Assembly: GCF_900290235.1 (NCBI RefSeq)
Contig: NZ_OLMK01000021.1
Coordinates: 1-64,000 of the forward strand
DNA length: 64,000 nucleotides
DNA from: Streptomyces sp. MA5143a
GTDB taxonomy: Bacteria; Actinomycetota; Actinomycetes; Streptomycetales; Streptomycetaceae
Reading direction: 5' to 3'
Positions within the stretch are counted from its first letter, which is position 1. Each line of letters begins with the position of its first letter. The notes under the pieces are model-generated. The model searched no databases, was not told where the DNA came from, and worked only from the letters and a program-made list of their open reading frames with translations. The position numbers were made by a program, and so were the translations under genes. Below, piece by piece: positions 53,687 through 63,114 of this stretch.

Positions 53687-56600
53687 TCACTCGTCGGAGG
53701 CGCGCCGTCCGTCCACCCCTCTGACGTACTCGGCCTCTGACGGGAGCACGCCGTCCAAGCCTGCGGCGTCCATGGTGTCCAGTACCTGTGTGCCGTAGGC
53801 ATCGCACCACTCGCGCTGGTCGAGCGCGACGGCCAGTTTCAGCAGGCGTAGGCCGGACAGTGCACGCGCGTCCGGGTCGGCGCGCGTCTGTACTCTGCGG
53901 TGGAGCCGGGCAAGCACGTCGTGCGTGGTCGTGACGTCGGGCACGGGCGGCTCCCCGGCCACGTCGATGGCCAGGTCGCTCACCACCTGCCCGGCGTCGA
54001 GCGCAAGAAGCCGAGCGGCGGCGACAGCCAGTTGTTCGTCGCAGGCGCGGGCGAGCTGGCGGCAGGCCACTGAGAGCAGATGCAGAGGTGTCCGCTCGTC
54101 CCTGTCGGAGAGAGGCCTGAGCTCCGCCCACGCACGCGCCAGGGTCCACACGGTGTCGCTCACGAAGTCCCGGGGAAGCCGGTCGCTCTCGCCCACCAAC
54201 CGTTGGGCGACCAGTGCGACGAGTCGCTCTTCGGCCCATGGCCCCATGGAGCCGTCAAGGGCACGCAGGCATGTCTTGTAGCGGGTCATCAGGTCACGGG
54301 CGGGCGCGGCTTCGCACACCATCAGGGTGACCAGGGCATGAGCCACAGACGTTCCCCGTCCGAACTGGTCGACGGAGCAGGTGCGGGTGAGTTCGTCGAG
54401 TTCCTCGAACACCGGGAGCGCAGGCTCCAGGAGGAGCTCCACATCGCGGTCGTACAGCAGGCGGGCGCGGCGCAGCGTCTCGTGCCACCGGTCGGACGAG
54501 GACGACTGGTCGTCCATGTCCGGTGCGGTCTCCTTCTCGGTCGGGTCCAGCACCCAGGCGGCGCGACTCACCGTGTCGGGCACCTCGTGTCGGCCCAGGC
54601 AGAGAGCTATGTCCCGCCGCCCCTCCAGTGCGCCGAAGACCGCCCGCTGGGGCACGCTGCCCACCGCGCGAGTGAAGGCGTCCCAGGAGTCGGAGGGCAG
54701 TTGGGACTTCCAGAGCAGTGCGTGCTCGGTCCAGTGGGCAGCGGGGTCGGGGGCGTCGGCGACGAGTTCGGAAAAGTTGACCACCTGACCCGGGGCCAGG
54801 GCCAGCAGGAGGAGGTTTGCGCTGTAGCAGGCATGGCGGTGGGTGACGCGGGCCGGTCTCGCCGTGTAGCCCGTGCGGCTCTCGGCCGGACGCTCGTCGA
54901 GTGCGGTGGGGAAGAGAGGGCGTACGGCGTCCCAGGAGGACAGGAGGTCGCGGAGGTTGTCGAGGATCTGGGCGCGGTCGGTCAGCAGGGAGTGGGAGAG
55001 CAGGTCGAACAACAGGCCGTCGTGAGGGCCGCCGTCGGGGCAGCGGGCCAGAGTGCGGGCGATCTTCCGGGCGACCAGGTGCTCTCCGAAGGTGGCGTGC
55101 AGAAATTCGTACCACCGCCGGTCGGCTCCCTGCTCGAAGGTGGCCCTGGCCTCATGGATGAAGAAGAACCTGCCGAAAAGAAGCCGGGCCTCGGGGCAGG
55201 CTGTCCTGCTGTCGGGGGCGCGCAGGAAGCGGAGATCGTGGTCGGCCTCCTCCGCGCTGACTCCCTGGCTGCCGCGGTTGAACATGGCGGCGGCTATGAC
55301 CGACAGGAGGTCGAGTTCGTTCTCGATGCGCTCCTCCAAGGCCCTGGGGCGCAGCCCGGGCTCCAGCTTGGTGATCTGGCGGCGGACGAAGAGGCGAAAG
55401 AGCCGCTCGTACAGATCGACGCGGCTCATGGAAGCGTGGTCGACGCGCGCCGGTCCCGCTCCCTGCTCCACGCTGAAGTACAGAGCGAGCATGAGCAGCA
55501 GGAGAGGCTGACCCGCCAGATCCGGGTAGATGGCACCGAGGTCTCGGCGGAGCGGTGCGAGTCCCTTGCGCCTGTTACGCCGGAAGTAGCTGGCGTTGGC
55601 CCTGTTCCACGTGTCCGTCCAGCGGGCGATGCGGGTCCCGTCGAAGGGTTCCAGACGGATGATGACGCTGTCGTCGGGGAACTTCGCTTGGTCGGCGACG
55701 ACCGTGCGGCTGGTGACGATGGCGGCCACCGGGAGGCCGTTGCGGGCCGAGGCCTCCTGGAAGTCTGCGATGTCCTGCAGATAGCGCCAGTGGTCGGCGC
55801 CGCTGGCCTGGAGCAGTTCGTCGAAGCCATCGAAGATCAGGACGGGCAGCACTCCGTCCGACAGCTCCGTGACCGTGGCCCACGTGACGTCCATGAGGGT
55901 GGCGAGCCGCAACGCCTGCCGGATCTGTTCGAGGATGTCGGCGTCGGCGAAGACGTTGCGGAGCTCGATCCGGATGGGGAGGTAGTCCTCGGGCGGGAGA
56001 CGGGCGGCGAGCAGCCGTGTGAGCAGTGACTTGCCCGCGCCGGGGTCGCCCAGGACGATCAGCGGGCGGACCGTCGGGAAACCGGTGAGATATGCGGCCA
56101 GGAAGCCCTGGATCTCTTCGCTCAGGGGGCGGCTGCTCCACCAGGCATCGACGTGGGGCATTCCGTGGGGCGAGTGGACGGCGACCCGGAAGGCCGGGTT
56201 CACGTATCCCTCGGAAAGACGCGGGATGCAGGGGCTCGGCTCGTCGTCAGCCTCCCCGACAGGCGAGATCGGCCGGTTCAGCTCGTGCCGGTAGATCTCC
56301 GAGAGCCGGGCCGGCCACGCACCCGGCGTGGTCTGGCGGGTGAGGGCCCGCAGGAGGGTCTCCAGGCCGTCCAAGCCCCCGTTCTGTGCCCCTACCTCCT
56401 GGTACAGCGCCTCCAGATGCTCTCGTGCCTCTCCCTTCGGGCAGGCGTCCAGGCCCCGCATCGCGTGCGGGCCGTCCAGCATGGTCGCCCACACGAGCAG
56501 TTCGGGGCATTCGGCGGCCACTTCCGCGAGGCGGGACTCGTACACGGCCGTGGAGACCTCGGCGGCGGCAGGGGGGTTCTCGTCGTCCCCCCAGGACTCT

Positions 56601-57421
56601 GCGGACTCGTAGTGGGCCAGGATGCGGGCACGGTGGTCGACATACGGCACGTCGGTGATGGGCAGGGTTCCGGACGCCAGGGTGCCGTCACCGAGAGCCG
56701 TGGCCGAGAGGTCCTCCATGCCGAGCGTGCCACCGGCCCGGCCCTCGGTCCACAGCGCGTCGAGCGACGGGCTCCTGACGCTGCCCTCCAGCAGCAGAAT
56801 CGTGTGCGCCGCCCGCAGGAGCCCCACGCGGTGAAGGTGGCACGCTTGGCGCACCCTGGGGCCGAGTCCGGCTAGCATGCGCCGGGCGATGTCTTCGAAG
56901 CGGTCGCGGAAGACTGCCAGATCCTCCCGTGACTCCACCTCGTCTTCGACGAGGGTCTCGGCGTCGCGGCGCAGAACGGGGTGTCGGCTCGCGAGGACCC
57001 TCGTCGCCGCGCCGAAGGACCGGATCTGCCATTCGTCGCCGACCAGTGCCCGTACGGATGCCCGGAAACGCTCGTCCTCGTACTCGTCGGCGCAGACGGA
57101 ACAGTCGGCCGAAGCGTCACGATCGTCCGCGGTCCCCGGCTGTTCCTCCCGCCGCCCAGGGACGATGCGTTCGAGTTCCGTCTCCAGCTCCGTCAGCCGC
57201 GTACGCCAGTACTCGAGTTGCGAGGCCTCGTCGCAGGCGGTCACGATCGTCCGCACCGTGTCCCAACTCGGAGCCTTGGCGCGCTTGCCGTTCAGCAGCT
57301 CGGACAAGCCGGAAGCGCCCAGGCCCAGTTCCCTGCACAGTCGGGTGCGGGGTACGCCGTGCTCCTTGACCATCTTCCGTAACGGTCGCCAGAAAGCGGC
57401 CATCAGGTCACTGGCAAGCAT
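53687..57421 (-). CDS. HTH-NACHT STAND NTPase, candidate antiphage/conflict protein
   Basis: 1244 residues from ATG with GGGAG 7 nt upstream. Residues ~15-62 form a Cro/C1-type helix-turn-helix (RTRLCRELGLGASGLSELLN). A helical region (~65-430) precedes the NACHT module: Walker A LGDPGAGKSLL (458-465) and Walker B VLIFDGFDELL (Asp531, Asp534-Glu535), the D-G-x-D-E form of NACHT. The pattern FLHATFGEHLVARKIA resembles the conserved winged-helix end of NACHT proteins. A long C-terminal helical part (~850-1244) may sense a trigger; no leucine-rich repeats are evident. NACHT proteins are known bacterial defence and conflict sensors. It is isolated beside tRNA-Leu, between housekeeping genes. Confidence 0.85.
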   Translation of the reverse strand: MLASDLMAAFWRPLRKMVKEHGVPRTRLCRELGLGASGLSELLNGKRAKAPSWDTVRTIVTACDEASQLEYWRTRLTELETELERIVPGRREEQPGTADDRDASADCSVCADEYEDERFRASVRALVGDEWQIRSFGAATRVLASRHPVLRRDAETLVEDEVESREDLAVFRDRFEDIARRMLAGLGPRVRQACHLHRVGLLRAAHTILLLEGSVRSPSLDALWTEGRAGGTLGMEDLSATALGDGTLASGTLPITDVPYVDHRARILAHYESAESWGDDENPPAAAEVSTAVYESRLAEVAAECPELLVWATMLDGPHAMRGLDACPKGEAREHLEALYQEVGAQNGGLDGLETLLRALTRQTTPGAWPARLSEIYRHELNRPISPVGEADDEPSPCIPRLSEGYVNPAFRVAVHSPHGMPHVDAWWSSRPLSEEIQGFLAAYLTGFPTVRPLIVLGDPGAGKSLLTRLLAARLPPEDYLPIRIELRNVFADADILEQIRQALRLATLMDVTWATVTELSDGVLPVLIFDGFDELLQASGADHWRYLQDIADFQEASARNGLPVAAIVTSRTVVADQAKFPDDSVIIRLEPFDGTRIARWTDTWNRANASYFRRNRRKGLAPLRRDLGAIYPDLAGQPLLLLMLALYFSVEQGAGPARVDHASMSRVDLYERLFRLFVRRQITKLEPGLRPRALEERIENELDLLSVIAAAMFNRGSQGVSAEEADHDLRFLRAPDSRTACPEARLLFGRFFFIHEARATFEQGADRRWYEFLHATFGEHLVARKIARTLARCPDGGPHDGLLFDLLSHSLLTDRAQILDNLRDLLSSWDAVRPLFPTALDERPAESRTGYTARPARVTHRHACYSANLLLLALAPGQVVNFSELVADAPDPAAHWTEHALLWKSQLPSDSWDAFTRAVGSVPQRAVFGALEGRRDIALCLGRHEVPDTVSRAAWVLDPTEKETAPDMDDQSSSSDRWHETLRRARLLYDRDVELLLEPALPVFEELDELTRTCSVDQFGRGTSVAHALVTLMVCEAAPARDLMTRYKTCLRALDGSMGPWAEERLVALVAQRLVGESDRLPRDFVSDTVWTLARAWAELRPLSDRDERTPLHLLSVACRQLARACDEQLAVAAARLLALDAGQVVSDLAIDVAGEPPVPDVTTTHDVLARLHRRVQTRADPDARALSGLRLLKLAVALDQREWCDAYGTQVLDTMDAAGLDGVLPSEAEYVRGVDGRRASDE

Positions 57422-57709
57422 GTGGCGCTCCCCGTGTCAGCGCGGAGGCCCCCGTGCCCACCAGTTGGACGGGTCCTGTGAGGAAATGTGCGCGACATCT
57501 CGCCGTGCTGAAGAAACCCCAGGTCACGATAGACAGCCCCATGTTCGTGAGTCGTCTCTCGGATGCCTCCGCTTGGCCGATACGACAGGCCGTAGTCACC
57601 CGAGCACTACAGTATTGGGCTTGTTCGGCGCCATACGGAAATATCCCCAGGCAGACCTGTGGGCCCGTTGGCGCCCCCGGGTCGTCCGGGTGTGAAAGGC
57701 GAGGATCCG
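57422..57709. other. 288-bp divergent region between the NACHT and Pls-type genes
   Basis: No gene is seen. It is less GC-rich than its surroundings around 57530-57650 (for example ACTACAGTATTGGGC and CGGAAATATCC), so promoters for both flanking genes are probably here. I found no copy of the tRNA-Leu 3' end that would mark an attachment site. Confidence 0.5.
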
Positions 57710-60700
57710 ATGGCCGCCGTGTACGAGAGTCCCGAGCTGACCCTGTTGGAGGGGGAACTGGCGGAGGGACTCGACGGGCCGGCCCTCTTCGAGGCGGGGC
57801 CCGCCGCCTCCCCGCGCACCCTCGTCGACGTCTTCGAGGCGTCCGTGCGGTCGTTCCCCGACGAGCCCGCGCTGGACGACGGCACCCGGCGGCTCACCTA
57901 TCGCGCGCTGGCCACAGAGGTGGAGCGGCTGCGGCGGCGGCTGGGCGCGGTGGGCGTCGGGCTCGGGGACCGGGTCGGGGTGCGGGTGCCGTCGGGCACC
58001 AACGACCTGTACGTGGCGGTCCTCGCGGTGCTGGCCGCCGGCGCCGCGTACGTCCCGGTGGACGCCGAGGACCCCGACGAGCGGGCCGAGCTGGTGTTCG
58101 GCGAGGCCGGGGTGCGGGCCGTCGTCGGGGCCGGGCACGAGCTGACCGTCCACGACGTGTCCGACGCCCCCGCCGCGCGGCCCGGGGTCGAGAACGACGC
58201 GTGGATCATCTTCACCTCCGGTTCGACCGGGAAGCCCAAGGGTGTCGCCGTGAGTCATCGCAGCGCCGCCGCGTTCGTGGACGCCGAGGCGGAGCTGTTC
58301 CTGGCCGAGGAGCCGATCGGGCCCGGGGACCGGGTCATGGCGGGGCTCTCGGTGGCCTTCGACGCGTCCTGCGAGGAGATGTGGCTGGCCTGGCGGTACG
58401 GGGCCTGTCTGGTGCCGGTACCGCGCGAGCGGGTCAGGAGCGGCGCCGATCTGGGGCCGTGGCTGGTCGAGCAGGAGATCACCGTGGTGTCGACGGTGCC
58501 GACGCTCGCGGCGCTGTGGGAGCCGGAGACGCTCAACGACGTCCGGCTGCTGATCTTCGGCGGTGAGGCGTGCCCGCCGGAGCTGGCGCAACGGCTGGTG
58601 ACGGAGGGGCGCGAGGTCTGGAACACGTACGGGCCGACCGAGGCGACCGTGGTGGCGTGTGCCTCGCTGATGAGCGGCGCGGAGCCGATCCGGATCGGGC
58701 TGCCGCTGAACGGCTGGGAGCTGGCCGTCGTCGACGAGGCCGGGGAACCGGTGCCGATGGGCGGCAGCGGGCAGCTGGTGATCGGCGGGGTGGGCCTCGC
58801 GCGGTACCTCGACGCCGAGAAGGACGCGGAGAAGTACGCGCCGCTGAAGTCGCTGGGCTGGGAGCGCGCCTATCGCAGCGGCGACCTGGTGAAGGCGGAG
58901 CCGGAGGGGCTGGTCTTCCTCGGGCGGGCGGACGAGCAGATCAAGCTCGGCGGGCGGCGGATCGAGCTGGGCGAGGTGGACGCCGCGCTCCAGGGCCTGC
59001 CCGGTGTCGCGGGCGCCGCGGCCGCCGTACGGACCGCGCGGAGCGGGAACCAGCTGCTGGTCGGCTATGTGGTGACCCAGGACGGGTGGGACCAGGCGGC
59101 GGCCGTGGAGCGGCTGCGGGCGGAGCTGCCGGCGGCGCTGGTGCCGCTGCTGGCGCCGGTCGAGGAGCTCCCCACGCGGACGTCGGGAAAGGTCGACCGG
59201 GACGCGCTGCCGTGGCCGCTGCCGGAGCTGGAGACCGGCGGGCCGGCCGAGCAGTTGTACGGCACCGAGGCGTGGCTCGCCGAGCAGTGGGCCGAGGTGC
59301 TGGGTGTGCCGGTGGGTGGCGCCGACGACGACTTCTTCGCGATCGGTGGCGGCAGTCTGGCCGCCGCGCAGCTGACGACGCGGCTGCGGAGCCGGTATCC
59401 GAGCGTGGCGGTGCTGGACGTCTACCAGCGGCCGACGCTGCGGAAGCTGGCCCGGTACCTGGAGGAGTCGGCGCAGGAGGACGGTGCGGGGCGGGCCGTG
59501 GTGCCCGTGCCGCTGCGGGCGCGGGTCGTGCAACTGCTGCTGCTCGTGCCGCTGTTCACGCTTCTGGGGCTGCGCTGGGTGGTGCCGCTGGCGGCGCTGG
59601 GCAATCTGCTCGGGTCGTACGCGTGGCTGCCGACGGCGCCCTGGTGGGCCGTGGCGGCGGGAGCGCTGGTGTTCTTCACGCCGCCGGGGCGGCTCGCGGT
59701 GGCGGCGGGCGGGGCGCGGCTGCTGCTGCGCGGGGTCCGGCCGGGGCGGTACGCGCGCGGCGGGAGCGTGCATCTGCGGCTGTGGGCCGCGGAGCGGCTG
59801 GCCGAGTTCAGCGGGGCGACCTCGCTGACCGGGGTGTGGCTGGAGCGGTACGCGCGGGCCCTGGGCGCCAAGGTGGGTGCCGAGGTCGATCTGCACGCGC
59901 TGCCGCCGGTGACCGGGCTGCTGAAGCTCGGGCGGGGCGCGGCCGTGGAGTCGGAGGTGGACCTGTCCGGGTACTGGCTGGACGGGGACCGGCTGGAGAT
60001 CGGCGCCGTGAAGGTGGGCGCCGGCGCGGTGGTCGGGACGCGGAGCATGCTGCTGCCGGGAGCGCGGGTCGGCAAGCGGGCCGAGGTGGCGCCGGGGTCG
60101 GCGGTCGCCGGGCAGATCCCCACCGGGCAGCGCTGGGCGGGGGCTCCCGCGGTCAAGCTGGGCAAGGCGAAGCGGAACTGGCCGAAGGAGCGTCCGCAGC
60201 GGGGCCTGTTCTGGCGGGCCGCGTACGGGGCGACCGGTGTCGGGCTGACCGCGCTGCCGCTGCTCGCCGGGGTCGCCGCGCTGGCCGTGCTGGCGCTGTT
60301 CGTGGCGCCGGATGCCGGGCTCGGGTCCGCGGTACGGGGCGCGGCGGTGGGCCTGGTGCCCGCGACACTCGCGTTCGGGGCGGCGTACGCGCTGCTGCTG
60401 CTCGTGGCCGTGCGGCTGCTGAGCCTGGGGCTGCGGGAGGGCACGCATCCCACGCACAGCCGGGTCGGCTGGCAGGCGTGGACGGTGACGCAGCTGATGG
60501 ACCGGTCGCGGGAGACGCTGTTCCCGCTGTACGCGGGGCTGGTGACGCCGGTGTGGCTGCGGCTGCTGGGGATGCGGATCGGGAAGGGCGCCGAGGTGTC
60601 CACCGTGCTCGCGCTGCCGAGTCTGACGACGGTCGGGGACGGGGCGTTCCTCGCGGACGACACGCTGACCGCGCCGTACGAGCTGGGTGGCGGCTGGATG

Positions 60701-61576
60701 CGGATCGGGCGGGCGGAGATCGGCCGGCGGGCGTTCCTCGGGAACTCCGGGATGACCGCGCCGGGGCGTTCCGTGCCGGACGGCGGGCTGGTCGGGGTGC
60801 TGTCGGCGACGCCGAAGAAGGCGAAGAAGGGCAGCTCGTACCTGGGGCTGCCGCCGATGAAGCTGCCGAGGGCGGCGGCCGGCGGGGACCAGAGCCGGAC
60901 GTACGAGCCGTCGGCGCGGCTGCTGTGGGCGCGGGCCCTGGTGGAGCTGTGCCGGATCGTGCCGGTGTTCTGCTCGGCGGGGCTGGCCCTGCTGACCGTG
61001 GCCGTGCTGAGCGCGCTGGGCGGCTGGGGATGGCTGCTCGGCGGGCTGGTGCTGCTCGGCACGGGCGCCCTGGGGGGTGTGCTGTCGGTCGTCGCGAAGT
61101 GGCTGCTAGTGGGGCGGCACCGCAGTGGTGAGCATCCGCTGTGGAGCGGGTTCGTGTGGCGCAACGAGCTGGCGGACACCTTCGTGGAGGTGGTGGCCGT
61201 GCCGTGGCTGGCCGGGTCGGTGCCCGGTACGCCGCTGACGAACGTGTGGCTGCGCGGGCTCGGGGCGCGGATCGGCAGGGGGGTGTGGGTGGAGAGCTAC
61301 TGGCTGCCCGAGACCGATCTGGTGACGCTCGGCCACGGCGCCACGGTGAACCGGGGATGCGTGCTCCAGACCCACCTCTTCCACGACCGGATCTTGCGGA
61401 CGGATACTGTGGAACTCCGTGAGGGCGCCACGTTGGGCCCGGGCGGGATCGTCCTGCCCGGCAGTGTGGTCGGGGCCCGCACCACGCTGGGTCCGGCGTC
61501 GCTGGTCATGGCCGCGGAGTCCGTCCCGGACGACACCCGGTGGCTGGGCAACCCGATCGAGGTGTGGCGGCCCTGA
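57710..61576 (+). CDS. Pls/PosA-type single-module NRPS with membrane-embedded C-terminus
   Basis: 1288 residues from ATG (MAAVYESPELTLLEGELA). Adenylation domain ~40-505: IFTSGSTGKPKGVAVSH (A3), NTYGPTEATVV (A5), AYRSGDL (A7), FLGRADEQIKLGGRRIELGE (A8) and catalytic Lys494 (TSGKVDR). Carrier domain ~515-590: DDDFFAIGGGSLAAA with Ser549 for phosphopantetheine. The remaining ~690 residues alternate membrane helices with left-handed beta-helix/acyltransferase-like soluble segments, as in epsilon-poly-L-lysine synthetase Pls and PosA. No condensation or thioesterase domain. It probably makes an amino-acid homopolymer or isopeptide; the monomer is unknown. An M1 peptidase follows. Confidence 0.9.
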   Translation: MAAVYESPELTLLEGELAEGLDGPALFEAGPAASPRTLVDVFEASVRSFPDEPALDDGTRRLTYRALATEVERLRRRLGAVGVGLGDRVGVRVPSGTNDLYVAVLAVLAAGAAYVPVDAEDPDERAELVFGEAGVRAVVGAGHELTVHDVSDAPAARPGVENDAWIIFTSGSTGKPKGVAVSHRSAAAFVDAEAELFLAEEPIGPGDRVMAGLSVAFDASCEEMWLAWRYGACLVPVPRERVRSGADLGPWLVEQEITVVSTVPTLAALWEPETLNDVRLLIFGGEACPPELAQRLVTEGREVWNTYGPTEATVVACASLMSGAEPIRIGLPLNGWELAVVDEAGEPVPMGGSGQLVIGGVGLARYLDAEKDAEKYAPLKSLGWERAYRSGDLVKAEPEGLVFLGRADEQIKLGGRRIELGEVDAALQGLPGVAGAAAAVRTARSGNQLLVGYVVTQDGWDQAAAVERLRAELPAALVPLLAPVEELPTRTSGKVDRDALPWPLPELETGGPAEQLYGTEAWLAEQWAEVLGVPVGGADDDFFAIGGGSLAAAQLTTRLRSRYPSVAVLDVYQRPTLRKLARYLEESAQEDGAGRAVVPVPLRARVVQLLLLVPLFTLLGLRWVVPLAALGNLLGSYAWLPTAPWWAVAAGALVFFTPPGRLAVAAGGARLLLRGVRPGRYARGGSVHLRLWAAERLAEFSGATSLTGVWLERYARALGAKVGAEVDLHALPPVTGLLKLGRGAAVESEVDLSGYWLDGDRLEIGAVKVGAGAVVGTRSMLLPGARVGKRAEVAPGSAVAGQIPTGQRWAGAPAVKLGKAKRNWPKERPQRGLFWRAAYGATGVGLTALPLLAGVAALAVLALFVAPDAGLGSAVRGAAVGLVPATLAFGAAYALLLLVAVRLLSLGLREGTHPTHSRVGWQAWTVTQLMDRSRETLFPLYAGLVTPVWLRLLGMRIGKGAEVSTVLALPSLTTVGDGAFLADDTLTAPYELGGGWMRIGRAEIGRRAFLGNSGMTAPGRSVPDGGLVGVLSATPKKAKKGSSYLGLPPMKLPRAAAGGDQSRTYEPSARLLWARALVELCRIVPVFCSAGLALLTVAVLSALGGWGWLLGGLVLLGTGALGGVLSVVAKWLLVGRHRSGEHPLWSGFVWRNELADTFVEVVAVPWLAGSVPGTPLTNVWLRGLGARIGRGVWVESYWLPETDLVTLGHGATVNRGCVLQTHLFHDRILRTDTVELREGATLGPGGIVLPGSVVGARTTLGPASLVMAAESVPDDTRWLGNPIEVWRP

Positions 61577-61644
61577 GTGCCGTGTCCGCGATGCCGGGGG
61601 ACGATGGACGTCGTACGACAGCGGAGCGGGGAGCAGAAGCGGCA

Positions 61645-63033
61645 GTGGCGGTTCAGCAGGCGATGGGTCCGGACCCGTACTTCCCGGCGAACGGTGACGC
61701 CCGTTACCGGGTGCACCGGTACGAGCTGGGCGTGGACTACCGTCCCGGGCCCAACCGGCTGTCCGGCACCGCGCGGCTGAACGCCATAGCGGGCCGTGCG
61801 GCGCTCACCGAGTTCCAGCTGAACCTCGCCGACTTCAAGGTCGGCCGGGTCCGGGTCGACGGGCGGGCGCCGCACTACACGCACCGGGGCGGCAGGCTGC
61901 GGGTCCGGCCCGCGAAGCCGATCCGGGCGGGGGCCGCGTTCACGGTCGAGGTGCAGTGGTCGGGGAATCCGAAGCCGGTCAACAGCCCGTGGGGCGGGCT
62001 CGGTTGGGAGGAACTGGCGGACGGGGCGCTGGTGGCGAGCCAGCCGGTGGGGGCGCCGTCGTGGTACCCGTGCAACGACCGGCCGGCGGACAAGGCGTCG
62101 TACCAGATCTCGATCACCACGCCGTCGGCGTACCAGGTGGTCGCGGGCGGGCGGCTGCTGACGCGGACGACGAAGGCGTCCACGACGACATGGGTGTACG
62201 AGCAGTCGGCGCCGACGTCGAGCTATCTCGTCGGGCTGTCGATCGGGAAGTACCAGACGGTGCTGCTGGGCGATCCGGGGCCCGGCGGGGTGCCGCAGCA
62301 CGGGCACATCCCTGCGCACATGCTCACCGAGTTCTCGCGGGACTTCGCGCGGCAGCCCGCCATGATGGAGCTGTTCGAGGAGCTTTTCGGGCCGTATCCG
62401 TTCGGTGAGTACGCGGTGGTGGTCACCGAGGAGGAGCTCGATGTCCCGGTGGAGGCACAGGGGTTGTCGCTGTTCGGCGCCAACCATGTGGACGGGGCGC
62501 GGGGTTCGGAGCGGCTGGTCGCGCACGAGCTGGCCCACCAGTGGTTCGGCAACAGCGTGTCCATCGCGGACTGGCGGCACATCTGGCTGAACGAGGGGTT
62601 CGCCAAGTACGCGGAGTGGCTGTGGTCGGAGCGGTCCGGCGGGCGGACGGCGGGGCAGTTGGCGGCCGCCGCGCACCGGAAGCTGGCGGCGCTCCCGCAG
62701 GACCTTCGGCTGGCGGATCCGGGCCGCAAGCTGATGTTCGACGACCGGCTCTACGAGCGTGGCGGACTGACCGTGCACGCCGTGCGCTGCGCCCTCGGTG
62801 ACGCGGCGTTCTTCCGGATGCTGCGCGGCTGGGCGACGGTGCATCGTGGGGGTGCCGTGACGACGGCGTCGTTCACCGCGCACGCCGGGCGGTACTCGGA
62901 CGGGCCGCTGGACGATCTGTTCGCGGCGTGGCTCCGCGACCCGGCGTTGCCGCCGCTGCCGCAGGCGTCGCCGACGGGTGGGACGGTGCCGGCGCGGCCG
63001 CCGTATCCGCCGACCAACGCGGGCCCCGCGTAG
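61645..63033 (+). CDS. M1-family metallopeptidase (aminopeptidase N-like)
   Basis: 462 residues from GTG (VAVQQAMGPDPYFPANG); ATG at 61591 is an alternative. An N-terminal beta domain (YRVHRYELGVDYRPGPNRLSG) precedes the zinc site: VAHELAHQWFGNSV with HExxH and, 18 residues on, NEGFAKYAEWLW giving the third ligand. It lacks the large C-terminal domain of PepN. There is no signal peptide. It is 68 nt downstream of the Pls-type gene on the same strand, so the two may be co-expressed; Pls loci often include peptide hydrolases, which is suggestive only. Confidence 0.9.
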   Translation: MAVQQAMGPDPYFPANGDARYRVHRYELGVDYRPGPNRLSGTARLNAIAGRAALTEFQLNLADFKVGRVRVDGRAPHYTHRGGRLRVRPAKPIRAGAAFTVEVQWSGNPKPVNSPWGGLGWEELADGALVASQPVGAPSWYPCNDRPADKASYQISITTPSAYQVVAGGRLLTRTTKASTTTWVYEQSAPTSSYLVGLSIGKYQTVLLGDPGPGGVPQHGHIPAHMLTEFSRDFARQPAMMELFEELFGPYPFGEYAVVVTEEELDVPVEAQGLSLFGANHVDGARGSERLVAHELAHQWFGNSVSIADWRHIWLNEGFAKYAEWLWSERSGGRTAGQLAAAAHRKLAALPQDLRLADPGRKLMFDDRLYERGGLTVHAVRCALGDAAFFRMLRGWATVHRGGAVTTASFTAHAGRYSDGPLDDLFAAWLRDPALPPLPQASPTGGTVPARPPYPPTNAGPA

Positions 63034-63035
63034 AG

Positions 63036-63092
63036 GGCCCCGCACAAGGGGGCTTTGCATCATGGGGCTCCGTAGGGGGCTCCGCACAAGGG
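63036..63092. repeat. Short direct repeats between the M1 peptidase and YchJ-like genes
   Basis: GGCCCCGCACAAGGG (63036-63050) and GGCTCCGCACAAGGG (63078-63092) differ at one base. The spacer also repeats GGGGCTCCGTAGGGGGCT-like pieces. Probably a small duplication; no function is evident. Confidence 0.6.
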
Positions 63093-63114
63093 CGGGTGCC
63101 CGGGGGCGGGCAGA

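Noticed and set aside
53453..53740. Arg/Gly-rich ORF starting MGKIVTLRSAV
   Set aside because: Despite a nearby GGAGG, the composition is that of an out-of-frame GC-rich read, and it runs into the NACHT coding region; the 52-residue frame is more protein-like.
53208..57709. Integrative element using tRNA-Leu as attachment site
   Set aside because: No second copy of the tRNA 3' end was found up to the Pls-type gene, and there is no integrase, excisionase or replication gene.
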